From assembly GCF_945956895.1 (NCBI RefSeq), contig NZ_CAMFJF010000004.1, positions 123,927 to 187,926 of the forward strand: a stretch of DNA of 64,000 nucleotides, read 5' to 3'. The notes beneath the pieces are model-generated. The model worked only from the letters and a program-made list of their open reading frames with translations. It made no database searches and had not been told where the DNA came from. Source of the stretch: an uncultured Allobosea sp. Its GTDB lineage: Bacteria; Pseudomonadota; Alphaproteobacteria; Rhizobiales; Beijerinckiaceae. Made by a program: the position numbers and the translations under genes. Of this stretch, positions 1-8,461 are shown one piece after another; the first letter of the stretch is position 1, and each line of letters opens with the position of its first letter.

Positions 1-378
1 CGCCTTGCGCCTGTCCGGCGTGATCGCGCCGCGCTTGGCGAGCTCCATCTGCACGCGCCCGATCGCCGGGGCGAAATCCTTGCCCGGCCCCGCCCAATTG
101 GCCGAGAACAGGCCCGGCGCACCGTCGAGCGCGTCGATGCAGATGCCGGAATCGTCGGAGATCGCCGGCAGCCCGCTGGCGCTCGCGGCGGCGACCGCCT
201 TGATCGCCGCGTTCTCGGAAAACATGTAACCGTCCTCGACCGGTTCGGGCAGACCGAGCTCCCCGGCCGAGACGAGCGCGATGCCATAGGGCGCCAGCAA
301 CTCGCGCATCTCGCGCAGCTTGCCCTGGTTATGGGTCGCGATCACGACCTTGCCGGTGAGGAGGCGATGCTCCGACAT
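1..378 (-). CDS. rdgB: RdgB/HAM1 non-canonical purine NTP pyrophosphatase, partial
   Basis: The gene starts at an ATG at 378 on the minus strand and runs off the left window edge, so only the first 126 codons are present. The N-terminus contains the family signature VIATHNQGKLREM, followed by ISDDSGICIDALDGAPG and SANWAGPGKD, all typical of the RdgB/Ham1/ITPase family. These enzymes hydrolyse dITP, XTP and similar deaminated purine triphosphates to monophosphates and keep them out of DNA. It lies upstream of hrcA in the common alphaproteobacterial order rdgB-rph-hrcA and is transcribed in the same direction as rph. A palindromic repeat separates it from rph. Confidence 0.93.
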   Translation of the reverse strand, partial: MSEHRLLTGKVVIATHNQGKLREMRELLAPYGIALVSAGELGLPEPVEDGYMFSENAAIKAVAAASASGLPAISDDSGICIDALDGAPGLFSANWAGPGKDFAPAIGRVQMELAKRGAITPDRRKA

Positions 379-403
379 CTCTTCGTATCCTCTGGAACCA
401 CGC

Positions 404-493
404 CGTCATCCCGGGCTTGACCCGGGATCCATCGAAGGGCGTCACACTCTACGATGGACCCCGGATCTCCGCTTCGCTGCGTCCGGGATGACG
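404..493. repeat. Palindromic intergenic repeat, family R1
   Basis: This copy begins CGTCATCCCGGGCTTGACCC and ends in GTCCGGGATGACG, so the outer arms pair and an inner GGATCCAT/ATGGACCCC pair follows. It lies between rdgB and rph. About a dozen related copies occur elsewhere in the window, always between genes. Confidence 0.85.
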
Positions 494-512
494 CTGTGTT
501 CTATGACGGGGA

Positions 513-1229
513 CTACGCCACCGCAGCCTTCTGCAGCGTGACGAGCCTGGAGACGCCGCCCTTGGCGAGCTTGAGCAGCGCGAGCAGCTCTTCTTCGGAG
601 AAGGGCGCGCCCTCGGCCGTGCCCTGCACCTCGACGAGGCCGCCTGAGCCGGTGATGACGAAATTCGCGTCGGTCTGCGCGCCGGAATCCTCGACATAGT
701 CGAGATCGATCACCGGGTTGCCGGCGACGATGCCGCAGGAGACGGCGGCGACATGGTCCTTCAGCGGGTTCGTGCCCTTGAGCAGGCCACGGCCTTCCAT
801 CCATTTCAACGCGTCGTGCAGCGCGACCCAGGCGCCGGTGATCGAGGCGGTGCGGGTGCCGCCATCGGCCTGCAGCACGTCGCAATCGACGACGATCTGG
901 CGCTCGCCGATCGCGGTGAGGTCGACGACGGCGCGAAGCGAGCGGCCGACCAGGCGCTGGATCTCCTGCGTGCGGCCGGACGGCTTGCCGGAGGTGACCT
1001 CGCGGCGGGTGCGCTCATGCGTGGCGCGCGGCAGCATCGAATATTCGGCGGTGACCCAGCCCTTGCCGGTGCCGCGCAGCCACGGCGGCCCCTTTTCCTC
1101 GACGGTCGCGGCGCAGAGAACCTTGGTTTCTCCGAACGTCACCATGCAGGAACCCTCGGCATAGCGCACCACGCCGCGTTCGAGCGTGACCTTGCGCATC
1201 TCGTCGGCGGCGCGTTTGGAGGGTCGCAT
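513..1229 (-). CDS. rph: Ribonuclease PH
   Basis: A 238-residue protein from the ATG at 1229 ([19 protein letters not shown]). The longer ORF reaching 1373 adds an unrelated 48-residue leader that would intrude on the hrcA promoter, so the internal start is preferred. The sequence matches RNase PH throughout: [20 protein letters not shown], the [18 protein letters not shown] core, and [20 protein letters not shown]. RNase PH is a phosphorolytic 3'-to-5' exoribonuclease that trims tRNA 3' ends and works as a homohexamer in the cytoplasm. Length is normal for the family. It is divergent from hrcA, with 142 bp between the start codons. Confidence 0.96.
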   Translation of the reverse strand: MRPSKRAADEMRKVTLERGVVRYAEGSCMVTFGETKVLCAATVEEKGPPWLRGTGKGWVTAEYSMLPRATHERTRREVTSGKPSGRTQEIQRLVGRSLRAVVDLTAIGERQIVVDCDVLQADGGTRTASITGAWVALHDALKWMEGRGLLKGTNPLKDHVAAVSCGIVAGNPVIDLDYVEDSGAQTDANFVITGSGGLVEVQGTAEGAPFSEEELLALLKLAKGGVSRLVTLQKAAVA

Positions 1230-1371
1230 GAAACTGTCCTGTATCTGGGGAAGAGGCGGCTTGTAGGCGTTTGCGCTGCGCGCGGCAAGGTACGGGCTGG
1301 TTCTGCCCCTTGATCCCTGCGCTCTGCATGACGACAATAGGACGAGAACGACGGTTCGCCTGAAAAGGTTC

Positions 1372-2457
1372 ATGAGCGCCCATACGCCCCGCCCTGAGAC
1401 GATGAGCAGCTTGGTCGAGACCGACCAGCGCTCGCGCGAGATTTTTCGCCAGATCGTCGACGGCTACATGGCCACCGGCGAGCCGGTCGGCTCGCGCAAC
1501 ATCGCCCGCCTTCTGCCGATGTCGCTCTCGCCGGCGACGGTGCGCAACGTCATGACCGACCTCGAAATGGCCGGGCTGATCTACGCGCCGCATACCTCTG
1601 CGGGGCGCTTGCCCACGGAAAGAGGCCTGCGCTTCTTCGTCGATGCGATGATGGAGGTCGGCAATCTCACGACCGACGAGCGCTCGCGCATCGAGGCCCA
1701 GATCAGGGTCGCCGCCAGCAATCGCAATCTCGACCAGACCCTGACGGAAGCCTCGGCGCTGCTCTCCGGCCTGTCGCGTGGTGCCGGCGTCGTCGTCACT
1801 ACCAAGGCCGACGTCCGGTTGAAGCATATCGAGTTCGTCCGGCTCGACCCGCTGCGGGCGCTGGTCGTGCTCGTCTCCGAGGACGGCACGGTCGAGAACC
1901 GCCTGCTGGCCTTGCCGCCCGGCCTGCCGGCCTCGGCGCTGAGCGAGGCCGCGAATTTCCTCAACGCCCGTATCCTCGGCAAGACGCTGGCCGACCTGCG
2001 CAGCGAGATCGGCGGGCAGCGCGCCCTGATGGAGCGCGAGCTCGACGCCCTGACCGCTCGGCTCGTCGAGAGCGGTATCGCGACCCAGGCCGGCCCCGGC
2101 AGCGATCGCCATCTCATCGTGCGCGGCCAGGCCAATCTGCTCGACGATCTCCGGGCGCAAGAGGATCTCGAGCGCATCCGCATGCTGTTCGGCGATCTGG
2201 AGACGCAGACCGACGTCATCGACCTGCTGACTCGGGCCGAGGATGGCGACGGCGTGCGCATCTTCATCGGCTCGGAGAACAAGCTGTTCTCGATGTCCGG
2301 CTCCTCGATGGTGGCCGCACCCTTCCGCGATGCCGAGCAGCGCATCGTCGGCGTCGTCGGCATCATCGGCCCGACACGCCTGAACTATGCCCGCATCGTC
2401 CCGATGGTCGATTACACCGCCAAGGTTGTGGGCCGATTGCTCGACGGCAGCCGCTGA
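1372..2457 (+). CDS. hrcA: Heat-inducible transcription repressor HrcA
   Basis: A 361-residue protein with the HrcA N-terminal winged helix ([20 protein letters not shown], then [20 protein letters not shown] and [19 protein letters not shown]) and the GAF-like C-terminal half, including [20 protein letters not shown] and [18 protein letters not shown]. HrcA represses groESL/dnaK-type operons by binding CIRCE elements. The ATG at 1372 follows an AAAAGG; the ATG at 1402 is an alternative that would shorten the N-terminus by 10 residues. I saw no CIRCE inverted repeat upstream. grpE, often next to hrcA, is not here; a palindromic repeat and a DUF3297 gene follow instead. Confidence 0.95.
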   Translation: MSAHTPRPETMSSLVETDQRSREIFRQIVDGYMATGEPVGSRNIARLLPMSLSPATVRNVMTDLEMAGLIYAPHTSAGRLPTERGLRFFVDAMMEVGNLTTDERSRIEAQIRVAASNRNLDQTLTEASALLSGLSRGAGVVVTTKADVRLKHIEFVRLDPLRALVVLVSEDGTVENRLLALPPGLPASALSEAANFLNARILGKTLADLRSEIGGQRALMERELDALTARLVESGIATQAGPGSDRHLIVRGQANLLDDLRAQEDLERIRMLFGDLETQTDVIDLLTRAEDGDGVRIFIGSENKLFSMSGSSMVAAPFRDAEQRIVGVVGIIGPTRLNYARIVPMVDYTAKVVGRLLDGSR

Positions 2458-2494
2458 AGCGCGGTTTCTCCATGGGAAAATTCGCCGACAGGGC

Positions 2495-2593
2495 CGTCAT
2501 TGCGAGCACAGCGAAGCAATCCAGAGGGACCGGGTTGAACCATTTCACCCGGTCCCTCTGGATTGCTTCGTCGCTTCGCTCCTCGCAATGACG
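2495..2593. repeat. Palindromic intergenic repeat, family R2
   Basis: A long near-perfect hairpin: GTCATTGCGAGC near the left end, then AAGCAATCCAGAGGGACCGG and its complement CCGGTCCCTCTGGATTGCTT, ending in GCAATGACG. It sits downstream of hrcA. The second copy of this family lies at 53494-53590. ORF-track lines crossing it (2363..2773, 2387..2794, 2412..2723) are products of the repeat and not genes. Confidence 0.88.
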
Positions 2594-2738
2594 GCGAAGC
2601 AGCGTCGTGCTTATGGACCCCGGCGCGGTACAAGGGCCGTCCGGAATGACGACGTGTTTCCCAGGAAAGTTGGCTTTGCGGGCGGAAGCGGCTATCGAGC
2701 GGGCAAAGCAATCCTTTCCGCAATTCAGGTTACGACCC

Positions 2739-2987
2739 ATGTCCGAGCAGCTTCCCGACCGGCTTTCCGTCAATCCGGACAGCCCTTTCTATAATGAAGA
2801 GGTGCTGGCGCGTGACATCGGCATCCGCTTCAAGGGCGTCGAGAAGACCAATGTCGAGGAGTATTGCGTCTCCGAGGGCTGGGTGAAGGTCTCCGCCGGC
2901 AACGCCAAGGACCGTTTCGGCCGCCCGATGACGATCACGCTCAAGGGCCCGGTCGAGCCTTACATCCGCGGCAAGGTCGAGGGCTGA
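2739..2987 (+). CDS. DUF3297 family protein
   Basis: An 82-residue acidic protein starting at the ATG at 2739 (MSEQLPDRLSVNPDSPFY); the upstream extension in the ORF track runs back into repeat sequence and was dropped. Conserved features seen are the SVNPDSPFYNEEVLARDIGI block, RFKGVEKTNVEEYCVSEGW and the C-terminal GRPMTITLKGPVEPY, which I recognise as the DUF3297 family of small cytosolic proteins in Proteobacteria. No biochemical function is established to my knowledge. No signal peptide or membrane segment is visible. It stands alone between two palindromic repeats. Confidence 0.86.
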   Translation: MSEQLPDRLSVNPDSPFYNEEVLARDIGIRFKGVEKTNVEEYCVSEGWVKVSAGNAKDRFGRPMTITLKGPVEPYIRGKVEG

Positions 2988-2995
2988 GCCTCCAT

Positions 2996-3125
2996 TGTCA
3001 TTCCGGGGCTTCGCGCAGCGAAGAGCCCGGAATCCACGACCGGGCGAGCCGCTAGTCGTGGGATATCAAATGCTCCACCCAGTCGTGGGTTCCGGGTTCA
3101 CGCCGGCGGCGTGCCCCGGAATGAC
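2996..3125. repeat. Palindromic intergenic repeat, family R1 (long form)
   Basis: Starts TGTCATTCCGGGGCTTCGCG and ends GCCCCGGAATGACA, giving complementary arms with an imperfect inner palindrome (CACGACCGGG / CCCAGTCGTGGG). It separates the DUF3297 gene from the convergent GNAT gene and could fold as a bidirectional terminator-like hairpin. Confidence 0.8.
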
Positions 3126-3134
3126 AAGGGTGGT

Positions 3135-3671
3135 TCAAGCCAGGCTCTTGTAGAAAAACGTCGAGCCGCAATCGGCACCATCCGGCATCAGCGCATAGCG
3201 CGGGATGGTGCCGGCCTCGGTCCAGCCCAATCGGTTATAGAGCCGCCGTGCCGCGCCATGCTCGTCCGTGTCGAGCACCAAGAGGTCGCGGCCCTTCTCC
3301 TGCGCGATCGCCTCGGCACGCTGCATCAGCGCCTCGCCGATGCCCTGCCGGCGGGCGCGTGAATGCACCAGCACCTTCGCGATCTCGGCCCGGTGCGGCT
3401 GGTTCGGCTTGGCCGTCAGGTGGATCTGGGCCGTGCCGACGAGGCCGTCACCGTTTCGGGCGGCCAGCAGGATGACCTGCCCGCTCGCGACACCCGCCGC
3501 GACATCACGCCAGAAGCGCTCGTAATCGGCTGATGTGTTCCAGCTCATGAAACCAACGGAGGCGCCGTTGGCGACGCTGTCGCGCAGGATCTCGGCGAGC
3601 GCCGGGATGGCCGCCTCGGCAGCCTTGGCGTCGAGCGTTTCAATGGAGACGGCGAGGCTGGTCGCGTTCAT
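3135..3671 (-). CDS. GNAT family N-acetyltransferase
   Basis: A 178-residue protein with the GNAT fold signature: the acetyl-CoA-binding segment VLVHSRARRQGIGEALMQRA (R/Q-x-x-G-x-G/A motif A) followed by AIAQEKGRDLLVLDTDEHGAARRLYNRLGW, in which the LYNRLGW stretch is motif B. The family transfers acetyl from acetyl-CoA to an amine of a small molecule or protein; the substrate here cannot be read from sequence. Its start overlaps the stop of the upstream XRE-cupin regulator by 4 nt, so the two are probably translationally coupled. The acceptor may be linked to the signal sensed by that regulator, but this is inference. Confidence 0.88.
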   Translation of the reverse strand: MNATSLAVSIETLDAKAAEAAIPALAEILRDSVANGASVGFMSWNTSADYERFWRDVAAGVASGQVILLAARNGDGLVGTAQIHLTAKPNQPHRAEIAKVLVHSRARRQGIGEALMQRAEAIAQEKGRDLLVLDTDEHGAARRLYNRLGWTEAGTIPRYALMPDGADCGSTFFYKSLA

Positions 3672-4267
3672 GCGATATGTCCCGGAAAGGCGCCGCTTCT
3701 GGCGGCGAGGATGACGGCATAGCGGACGGGTGCATCGCCCGGATTGCGGTAGATGATCGGGCCGCGCAGATGCATCTGCAGGCAGTCGCCCTCGGCAAGC
3801 GTGTAGGGGATGCCTTCGACGGTCAGGTCGAGCCGGCCGCGCAGCACCCAGATCTGCTGGTCGAGTGCGGCCGCGCCGGTCGCGTTGTCGAGCCTCACTT
3901 CGGAACCTGCCGGCAATTCCACCTCGACGATCTCGAAGCCCGAGCCTGTCCCGCGCGGCGAGACGTTGCGGCGCAGGTAGCCGCTCGCCGGATCGCGCCA
4001 GACCGGCTGGGCGTCGCTGCGCGTCAGCGGCCCGCTTCCTGCATTCTCCTCCAGCAAGGCCGAGAGCGAGAGGCCGAGCCCGGAGCCGAGCCGGACCAGC
4101 AACGCTGCCGTCGGGCTCGATTCGCCGCGCTCGACGCGGGAGATCATCGCCCGGCTCACCCCGCTGCGCTCGGCAAGCGCATCGAGCGTCAGGCCATGGC
4201 GCTGGCGGGCGGCCTTGAGGCGCTGGCCGAGCAGCCGGTCGATCTCGGTGTCGTGGTCGAATTCCAT
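3668..4267 (-). CDS. XRE family transcriptional regulator with cupin domain
   Basis: About 199 residues from the ATG at 4267. An in-frame TTG at 4303 would add 12 residues but is less likely. Residues ~10-65 form a lambda-repressor-type HTH (LGQRLKAARQRHGLTLDALA and ERSGVSRAMISRVERGESSP). The C-terminal part is a cupin beta-barrel (VELPAGSEVRLDN, DQQIWVLRGRLDLTVEG, YTLAEGDCLQMHLRGP). The architecture is that of SutR/PuuR-like regulators that sense a small ligand in the cupin. It overlaps the GNAT gene by 4 nt. The AT-rich stretch 4268-4300, which includes ATAATTATCAGATATTAG, is the likely promoter/operator. Confidence 0.9.
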   Translation of the reverse strand: MEFDHDTEIDRLLGQRLKAARQRHGLTLDALAERSGVSRAMISRVERGESSPTAALLVRLGSGLGLSLSALLEENAGSGPLTRSDAQPVWRDPASGYLRRNVSPRGTGSGFEIVEVELPAGSEVRLDNATGAAALDQQIWVLRGRLDLTVEGIPYTLAEGDCLQMHLRGPIIYRNPGDAPVRYAVILAARSGAFPGHIA

Positions 4268-4332
4268 GAATGGAGAATAATTATCAGATATTAGAATTTG
4301 CAAGCTTCATTTGCGATCGACGTGAACCTCGC

Positions 4333-4430
4333 CGTCATCCCGGGCTTGACCCGGGATCCATGCCGGAGCGCTTCCGAAAGAAGTTCAGGCATGGATCCCG
4401 GATCTCCGCTTCGCTGCGTCCGGGATGACG
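4333..4430. repeat. Palindromic intergenic repeat, family R1
   Basis: Begins CGTCATCCCGGGCTTGACCC and ends GCGTCCGGGATGACG with an inner GGATCCATGCC / GGCATGGATCC pair. It lies between the XRE-cupin gene and lepA, so lepA is probably transcribed from the short stretch after it. Confidence 0.85.
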
Positions 4431-4516
4431 TGGTGGTTCCGGGAAAAGCAGCACGAAGATGTCTTCGAGCGGGCCAACCGCTTGGCGGAAGGCGGCTTCA
4501 CTGCTATGGCGCGCGC

Positions 4517-6322
4517 ATGAGCACCCGTTCCATCGACAATATCCGCAACTTCTCGATCGTTGCCCATATCGACCACGGCAAGTCGACGCTGGCCGACCGT
4601 CTGATCCAGCAGACCGGCACCGTCGCTGCCCGCGACATGAGCGAGCAGATCCTCGACTCGATGGATATCGAGAAGGAGCGCGGCATTACCATCAAGGCGC
4701 AGACGGTGCGGCTCGACTACAAGGCGAAGGATGGCAAGGATTACATCCTGAACCTGATGGACACCCCCGGCCATGTCGACTTCGCCTATGAGGTCTCGCG
4801 CTCGCTCGCGGCCTGCGAGGGCTCGCTGCTGGTGGTCGACGCTTCGCAGGGCGTCGAGGCCCAGACGCTCGCCAACGTCTATCAGGCGCTCGACGCCAAT
4901 CACGAGATCGTCACCGTCCTCAACAAGATCGACCTGCCGGCGGCCGATCCCGACCGGATCAAGCAGCAGATCGAGGACGTGATCGGCCTCGATGCCTCGG
5001 AGGCGGTGCCGATCTCGGCCAAGACCGGCCTCAATATCGAGGGCGTGCTGGAAGCCATCGTCGAGAAGCTGCCGCCGCCGAAGGGCGACCCGGATGCCTC
5101 GCTCAAGGCGATGCTGGTCGACTCGTGGTACGACGCCTATCTCGGCGTCGTCGTGCTCGTGCGCATCATCGACGGCGTGCTCAAGAAGGGCATGACCATC
5201 CGCATGATGCGCGCCAACGCCTCCTATGGCGTCGACCGCGTCGGCGTGTTCAAGCCCAAGATGGCCGAGGTCAAGCAGCTCGGCCCCGGCGAGGTCGGCT
5301 TCTTCACCGCCTCGATCAAGGAAGTCGCGGATACCGCCGTCGGCGACACCATCACCGACGAGAAGAAGCCGATCGCCGAGCCGCTGCCGGGCTTCAAGCC
5401 GGTGCAGCCGGTCGTGTTCTGCGGCATCTTTCCGGTCGATGCCGCCGATTTCGAATTGCTGCGAGGCGCCATGGCGAAGCTGCGCCTGAACGATGCCTCG
5501 TTCTCCTACGAGATGGAGACGAGCGCCGCGCTCGGCTTCGGCTTCCGTTGCGGCTTCCTCGGCCTGCTGCATCTGGAGATCATCCAGGAGCGGCTGGAGC
5601 GCGAGTTCAACCTCAACCTGATCTCGACCGCGCCCTCGGTGGTCTATCACCTGCGCCTGCGCGACGGCTCGACGCTGGAGCTGCACAACCCGGCCGACAT
5701 GCCGGATGTGATGAAGATCGAGGCGATCGACGAGCCCTGGATCCGCGCCACCATCTTCACGCCGGACGAGTATCTCGGCTCGGTGCTGAAGCTCTGCCAG
5801 GACCGCCGCGGTCTTCAGATCGATCTCGGCTATGTCGGCTCGCGCGCCAAGGTCGTCTACGACCTGCCGCTCAACGAAGTCGTCTTCGACTTCTACGACC
5901 GCCTCAAGTCGATCTCGAAGGGTTATGCCTCCTTCGACTACCAGATCACCGACTATCGCGAGGGCGACCTCGTGCGGATGTCGGTCCTGGTCAATGCCGA
6001 GCCGGTCGACGCACTCTCGATGCTGGTCCACCGGACGCGGGCCGAGTCGCGCGGCCGCGCCATGTGCGAGAAGCTCAAGGAGCTGATCCCGCCGCATATG
6101 TTCCAGATTCCGGTGCAGGCGGCGATCGGCGGCAAGATCATCGCCCGAGAGACCATCCGGGCGCTGCGCAAGGACGTCACCGCCAAGTGCTATGGCGGCG
6201 ACGCGACCCGCAAGCGCAAGCTTCTGGAGAAGCAGAAGGAAGGCAAGAAGAAGATGCGGCAGTTCGGCAAGGTCGAAATCCCGCAGGAAGCCTTCATCGC
6301 CGCCCTAAAGATGGACGATTGA
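4517..6322 (+). CDS. lepA: Elongation factor 4 (LepA)
   Basis: A 601-residue translational GTPase starting at the ATG at 4517 ([20 protein letters not shown]); the ORF-track extension to 4298 is repeat-derived. G1 is [10 protein letters not shown]2 lies in the EKERGITIK region, G3 is DTPGHVDF and G4 is NKIDLP. The LepA-specific C-terminal domain ends [20 protein letters not shown]. LepA/EF4 binds the ribosome and acts on stalled or mistranslocated complexes and in initiation. Length is typical (about 600 residues). It appears monocistronic, with palindromic repeats on both sides. Confidence 0.98.
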   Translation: MSTRSIDNIRNFSIVAHIDHGKSTLADRLIQQTGTVAARDMSEQILDSMDIEKERGITIKAQTVRLDYKAKDGKDYILNLMDTPGHVDFAYEVSRSLAACEGSLLVVDASQGVEAQTLANVYQALDANHEIVTVLNKIDLPAADPDRIKQQIEDVIGLDASEAVPISAKTGLNIEGVLEAIVEKLPPPKGDPDASLKAMLVDSWYDAYLGVVVLVRIIDGVLKKGMTIRMMRANASYGVDRVGVFKPKMAEVKQLGPGEVGFFTASIKEVADTAVGDTITDEKKPIAEPLPGFKPVQPVVFCGIFPVDAADFELLRGAMAKLRLNDASFSYEMETSAALGFGFRCGFLGLLHLEIIQERLEREFNLNLISTAPSVVYHLRLRDGSTLELHNPADMPDVMKIEAIDEPWIRATIFTPDEYLGSVLKLCQDRRGLQIDLGYVGSRAKVVYDLPLNEVVFDFYDRLKSISKGYASFDYQITDYREGDLVRMSVLVNAEPVDALSMLVHRTRAESRGRAMCEKLKELIPPHMFQIPVQAAIGGKIIARETIRALRKDVTAKCYGGDATRKRKLLEKQKEGKKKMRQFGKVEIPQEAFIAALKMDD

Positions 6323-6352
6323 GCAGGCGCCTCTCGCGCCTTTCCATCACGC

Positions 6353-6448
6353 CGTCATTCCGGGCTTGACCCGGAATCCATCGTAAAGCGCAGAACTCTC
6401 CGATGGATTCCGGATCGGCGCCGCTGTCGCGGCTTGTCCGGAATGACG
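6353..6448. repeat. Palindromic intergenic repeat, family R1
   Basis: Begins CGTCATTCCGGGCTTGACCC and ends CTTGTCCGGAATGACG, with an inner GGAATCCATCG / CGATGGATTCC pair. It lies between convergent lepA and the GIY-YIG gene. Confidence 0.85.
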
Positions 6449-6466
6449 CGGCGGTTTTCGAAGGCG

Positions 6467-6814
6467 TCAGAGCGCCTCGGCGCCGAGCTTCGCCTGCCAA
6501 TGGGCGAGGCGCTCCTTCAGCACGCGATCCAAGACATAGGCGATATTCTCGTCCTCCAGCCTTTCCAGCGCCTCGAAGCGGAAGGCTTCGGGGCCATGTG
6601 CGTTCCAGGCTGCCTGCAAGGAGCGCTGGCGATGGCTGCCATGGCGCAAGGTGAAGCGCAGGCGGTTCTCGATCGTCGCGAGATCGGGCGCGCGCCCCAC
6701 CCAAGTCAGCCCGGCCGCCTCGCAATGGAAGGCAAAGATGCCGGCTATCGTCTTCCGTTCCTTATAGGCGGCCGTTGCCGCCTTCCTGTCAGCTATCTGC
6801 ATCATCAGGCCCAT
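6467..6814 (-). CDS. GIY-YIG nuclease family protein
   Basis: A 115-residue protein. The segment KTIAGIFAFHCEAAGLTWVG fits the GIY...YIG core with divergent residues (GIF in place of GIY, WVG in place of YIG). It is followed by APDLATIENRLRFTLRHGSH and WNAHGPEAFRFEALE, a pattern shared with a small stand-alone GIY-YIG group common in alphaproteobacteria. The canonical second tyrosine is absent, so nuclease activity is uncertain. No operon partner is visible; it is followed on the same strand by a palindromic repeat. Confidence 0.8.
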   Translation of the reverse strand: MGLMMQIADRKAATAAYKERKTIAGIFAFHCEAAGLTWVGRAPDLATIENRLRFTLRHGSHRQRSLQAAWNAHGPEAFRFEALERLEDENIAYVLDRVLKERLAHWQAKLGAEAL

Positions 6815-6866
6815 CCTGTTCGTGATGGGCGATCCAATAATACCCGGATTTTAATAAGGCAAGTTT

Positions 6867-7544
6867 TTATCCGGGTAATTTACTCGAATGGCCGGTCGCC
6901 CGCGCTCGCACCGCCGCCATGATGAAGTCGGTCGTTGCGGCGACATAGGTCTCGATCGAGGTGCCGCGTTTCCGGTATTTGGCGCGCTTCACATACCATT
7001 CCTGCAGCAGCGGCTTGATCAGCGCGGCGGAGAGATCGACGTCTCCGATCGCGAAGACGCCGCCCGCCGCACCGCGCCGCAGCACATCGGCGATGATCGT
7101 CTCGGTCGCGGCCTCGCTGTCGACAGCCTGCCGGCGCTCAGCTGCGGGGAACGACTTCGCTTCCATGAAGGCGAAGACGAACCAGGGCTGCATCGCCTCG
7201 GTCAGGCGGATATGGCTCTCGATCAGCCAGGCGAGATGGCGTCGTGGATCGTCTGTCACCGTGGGCGGCGGGCTCCCCAGGAGGGCCTGCGCCGTTCCGG
7301 CGACTTCGCCCAGAATCATCGCCAGCAGCGTCGTCTTGTTGGGGAAATAGGCATAGAGCCCGCCCATGCTGAGGCCCGAGGCCTCGGCGAGGTCGCGCAG
7401 GCTGGTGGCGTGAAAACCCTGCCGGTTCGAGAGCTTGAGCGTGGCCTCGACGATGCGCGCGAGATTGGCGACGGCGACATGCGGTTTGCGCACGCGGATG
7501 GCGTCGCGATGCCGTTCGAAGATGCGCTGGCACAGCGCCTCCAT
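6867..7544 (-). CDS. TetR/AcrR family transcriptional regulator
   Basis: About 225 residues from the ATG at 7544 (MEALCQRIFERHRDAIRVRK); the longer ORF adds 29 residues of low plausibility. Residues ~20-70 form the TetR HTH (IVEATLKLSNRQGFHATSLR, DLAEASGLSMGGLYAYFPNK, then TTLLAMIL). The C-terminal part is the variable ligand-binding domain. It is divergent from an SDR / acyl-CoA dehydrogenase / kinase operon, and the gap holds a perfect 14-bp palindrome, so it most likely represses that operon and itself until an acyl-CoA-like ligand is bound. The ligand is inferred from the neighbours only. Confidence 0.9.
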   Translation of the reverse strand: MEALCQRIFERHRDAIRVRKPHVAVANLARIVEATLKLSNRQGFHATSLRDLAEASGLSMGGLYAYFPNKTTLLAMILGEVAGTAQALLGSPPPTVTDDPRRHLAWLIESHIRLTEAMQPWFVFAFMEAKSFPAAERRQAVDSEAATETIIADVLRRGAAGGVFAIGDVDLSAALIKPLLQEWYVKRAKYRKRGTSIETYVAATTDFIMAAVRARATGHSSKLPG

Positions 7545-7666
7545 CGAGAAGGCGCCGGCGTCGTCCTTGTGATCGGCCGGCTGCAACCTGTCCTCGCCTC
7601 CGTCTGGCTCAAGCTTCCGCTGTCGAAACAAGCCTATTGCAAGCGCGGATGCATCGCCATAAAAAT

Positions 7667-7680
7667 AGCGAGCGCTCGCT
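7667..7680. promoter_or_regulatory. Perfect 14-bp palindrome, candidate TetR operator
   Basis: AGCGAGCGCTCGCT is exactly self-complementary. It is flanked by an A-tract (AAAAAT) on one side and a T-tract (ATTTTT) on the other, in the 162-bp gap between the divergent tetR-type gene and the SDR gene, 27 bp before the SDR start. Position and symmetry fit a TetR-family operator controlling both directions. Confidence 0.65.
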
Positions 7681-7706
7681 CGATTTTTGGTGGAGGAACC
7701 GCCGCG

Positions 7707-8453
7707 ATGTTCGAGGACCTTTCAGGCCGGACGGCTTTGGTGACGGGCGCGTCCGGCGGGCTGGGGCTGCATTTCGCCAAGCTGCTTGCGCGCCATGGCG
7801 CCGATGTGACGCTCGCTGCGCGAAGGCAGTCTGCGCTGGATCAGGCGGGCGCCGAGATCGCCGCGGCGGGCGGCAGCGCGAAACATCTGGTCCTGGATGT
7901 GGCCGATGCGGCCTCGATTGCGGATGCGCTCGACGGCCGGCATTTCGACATCCTCGTCAACAATGCCGGGGTCAGCGGTGCCGGTCGGGCGGCCGACCTC
8001 TCCGAAGCCGAATGGGACGCGGTGCTCGACACCAATCTGAAGGGCGTCTTCTTCGTTGCCCAGGCCGTGGCGCGCGGCATGCGCGAGAGCGGCCGGGGCG
8101 GAAGCATCGTCAATATCGCCTCGATCCTCGGCCATCGCGTCGCCGGCGGCGTCAGCGCCTATGCCGCTTCGAAGGCGGGCGTGATCCAGTTGACCAAGGC
8201 GCTGGCGCTCGAATGGGCGCGTGATCGCATCCGCGTCAACGCGCTCTGCCCCGGCTATATCGAGACCGACATCAACCGCGATTTCTTCGCGACCGAAGCC
8301 GGCCTGAACCTGATCAAGCGCATCCCGCAGCGCAGGCTGGGCCAACCGGAAGAGCTCGACGGCGCGCTATTGCTGCTCGCTTCCGCCGCCGGCAGTTACA
8401 TCACTGGCGCGACCATCGAAGTCGATGGCGGCCACCTCGTTTCATCCCTGTGA
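7707..8453 (+). CDS. SDR family oxidoreductase
   Basis: A 248-residue classical short-chain dehydrogenase starting at the ATG at 7707, preceded by GGTGGAGGAACC as ribosome binding site. The Rossmann cofactor motif is TGASGGLG, the structural motif is NNAG, and the catalytic Ser-Tyr-Lys set is seen as NIAS and YAASK. The C-terminal LCPGYIETDI and TGATIEVDGG are standard. It probably interconverts a hydroxyl and keto group on an acyl or alcohol intermediate with NAD(P). It heads a three-gene operon (stop 8 bp before the dehydrogenase start). Confidence 0.93.
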   Translation: MFEDLSGRTALVTGASGGLGLHFAKLLARHGADVTLAARRQSALDQAGAEIAAAGGSAKHLVLDVADAASIADALDGRHFDILVNNAGVSGAGRAADLSEAEWDAVLDTNLKGVFFVAQAVARGMRESGRGGSIVNIASILGHRVAGGVSAYAASKAGVIQLTKALALEWARDRIRVNALCPGYIETDINRDFFATEAGLNLIKRIPQRRLGQPEELDGALLLLASAAGSYITGATIEVDGGHLVSSL

Positions 8454-8461
8454 GCACGATC

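Noticed and set aside
1230-1371. CIRCE operator upstream of hrcA
   Set aside because: I looked for TTAGCACTC-N9-GAGTGCTAA and found nothing close to it in the rph-hrcA gap.
2363-2794. Overlapping ORFs on both strands downstream of hrcA
   Set aside because: They are produced by the R2 palindromic repeat, which leaves open frames on both strands, and have no ribosome sites or motifs.
4385-6097. 570-residue minus-strand ORF opposite lepA
   Set aside because: It is an antisense shadow of lepA with low-complexity Arg/His/Asp-rich composition and no recognisable domain.
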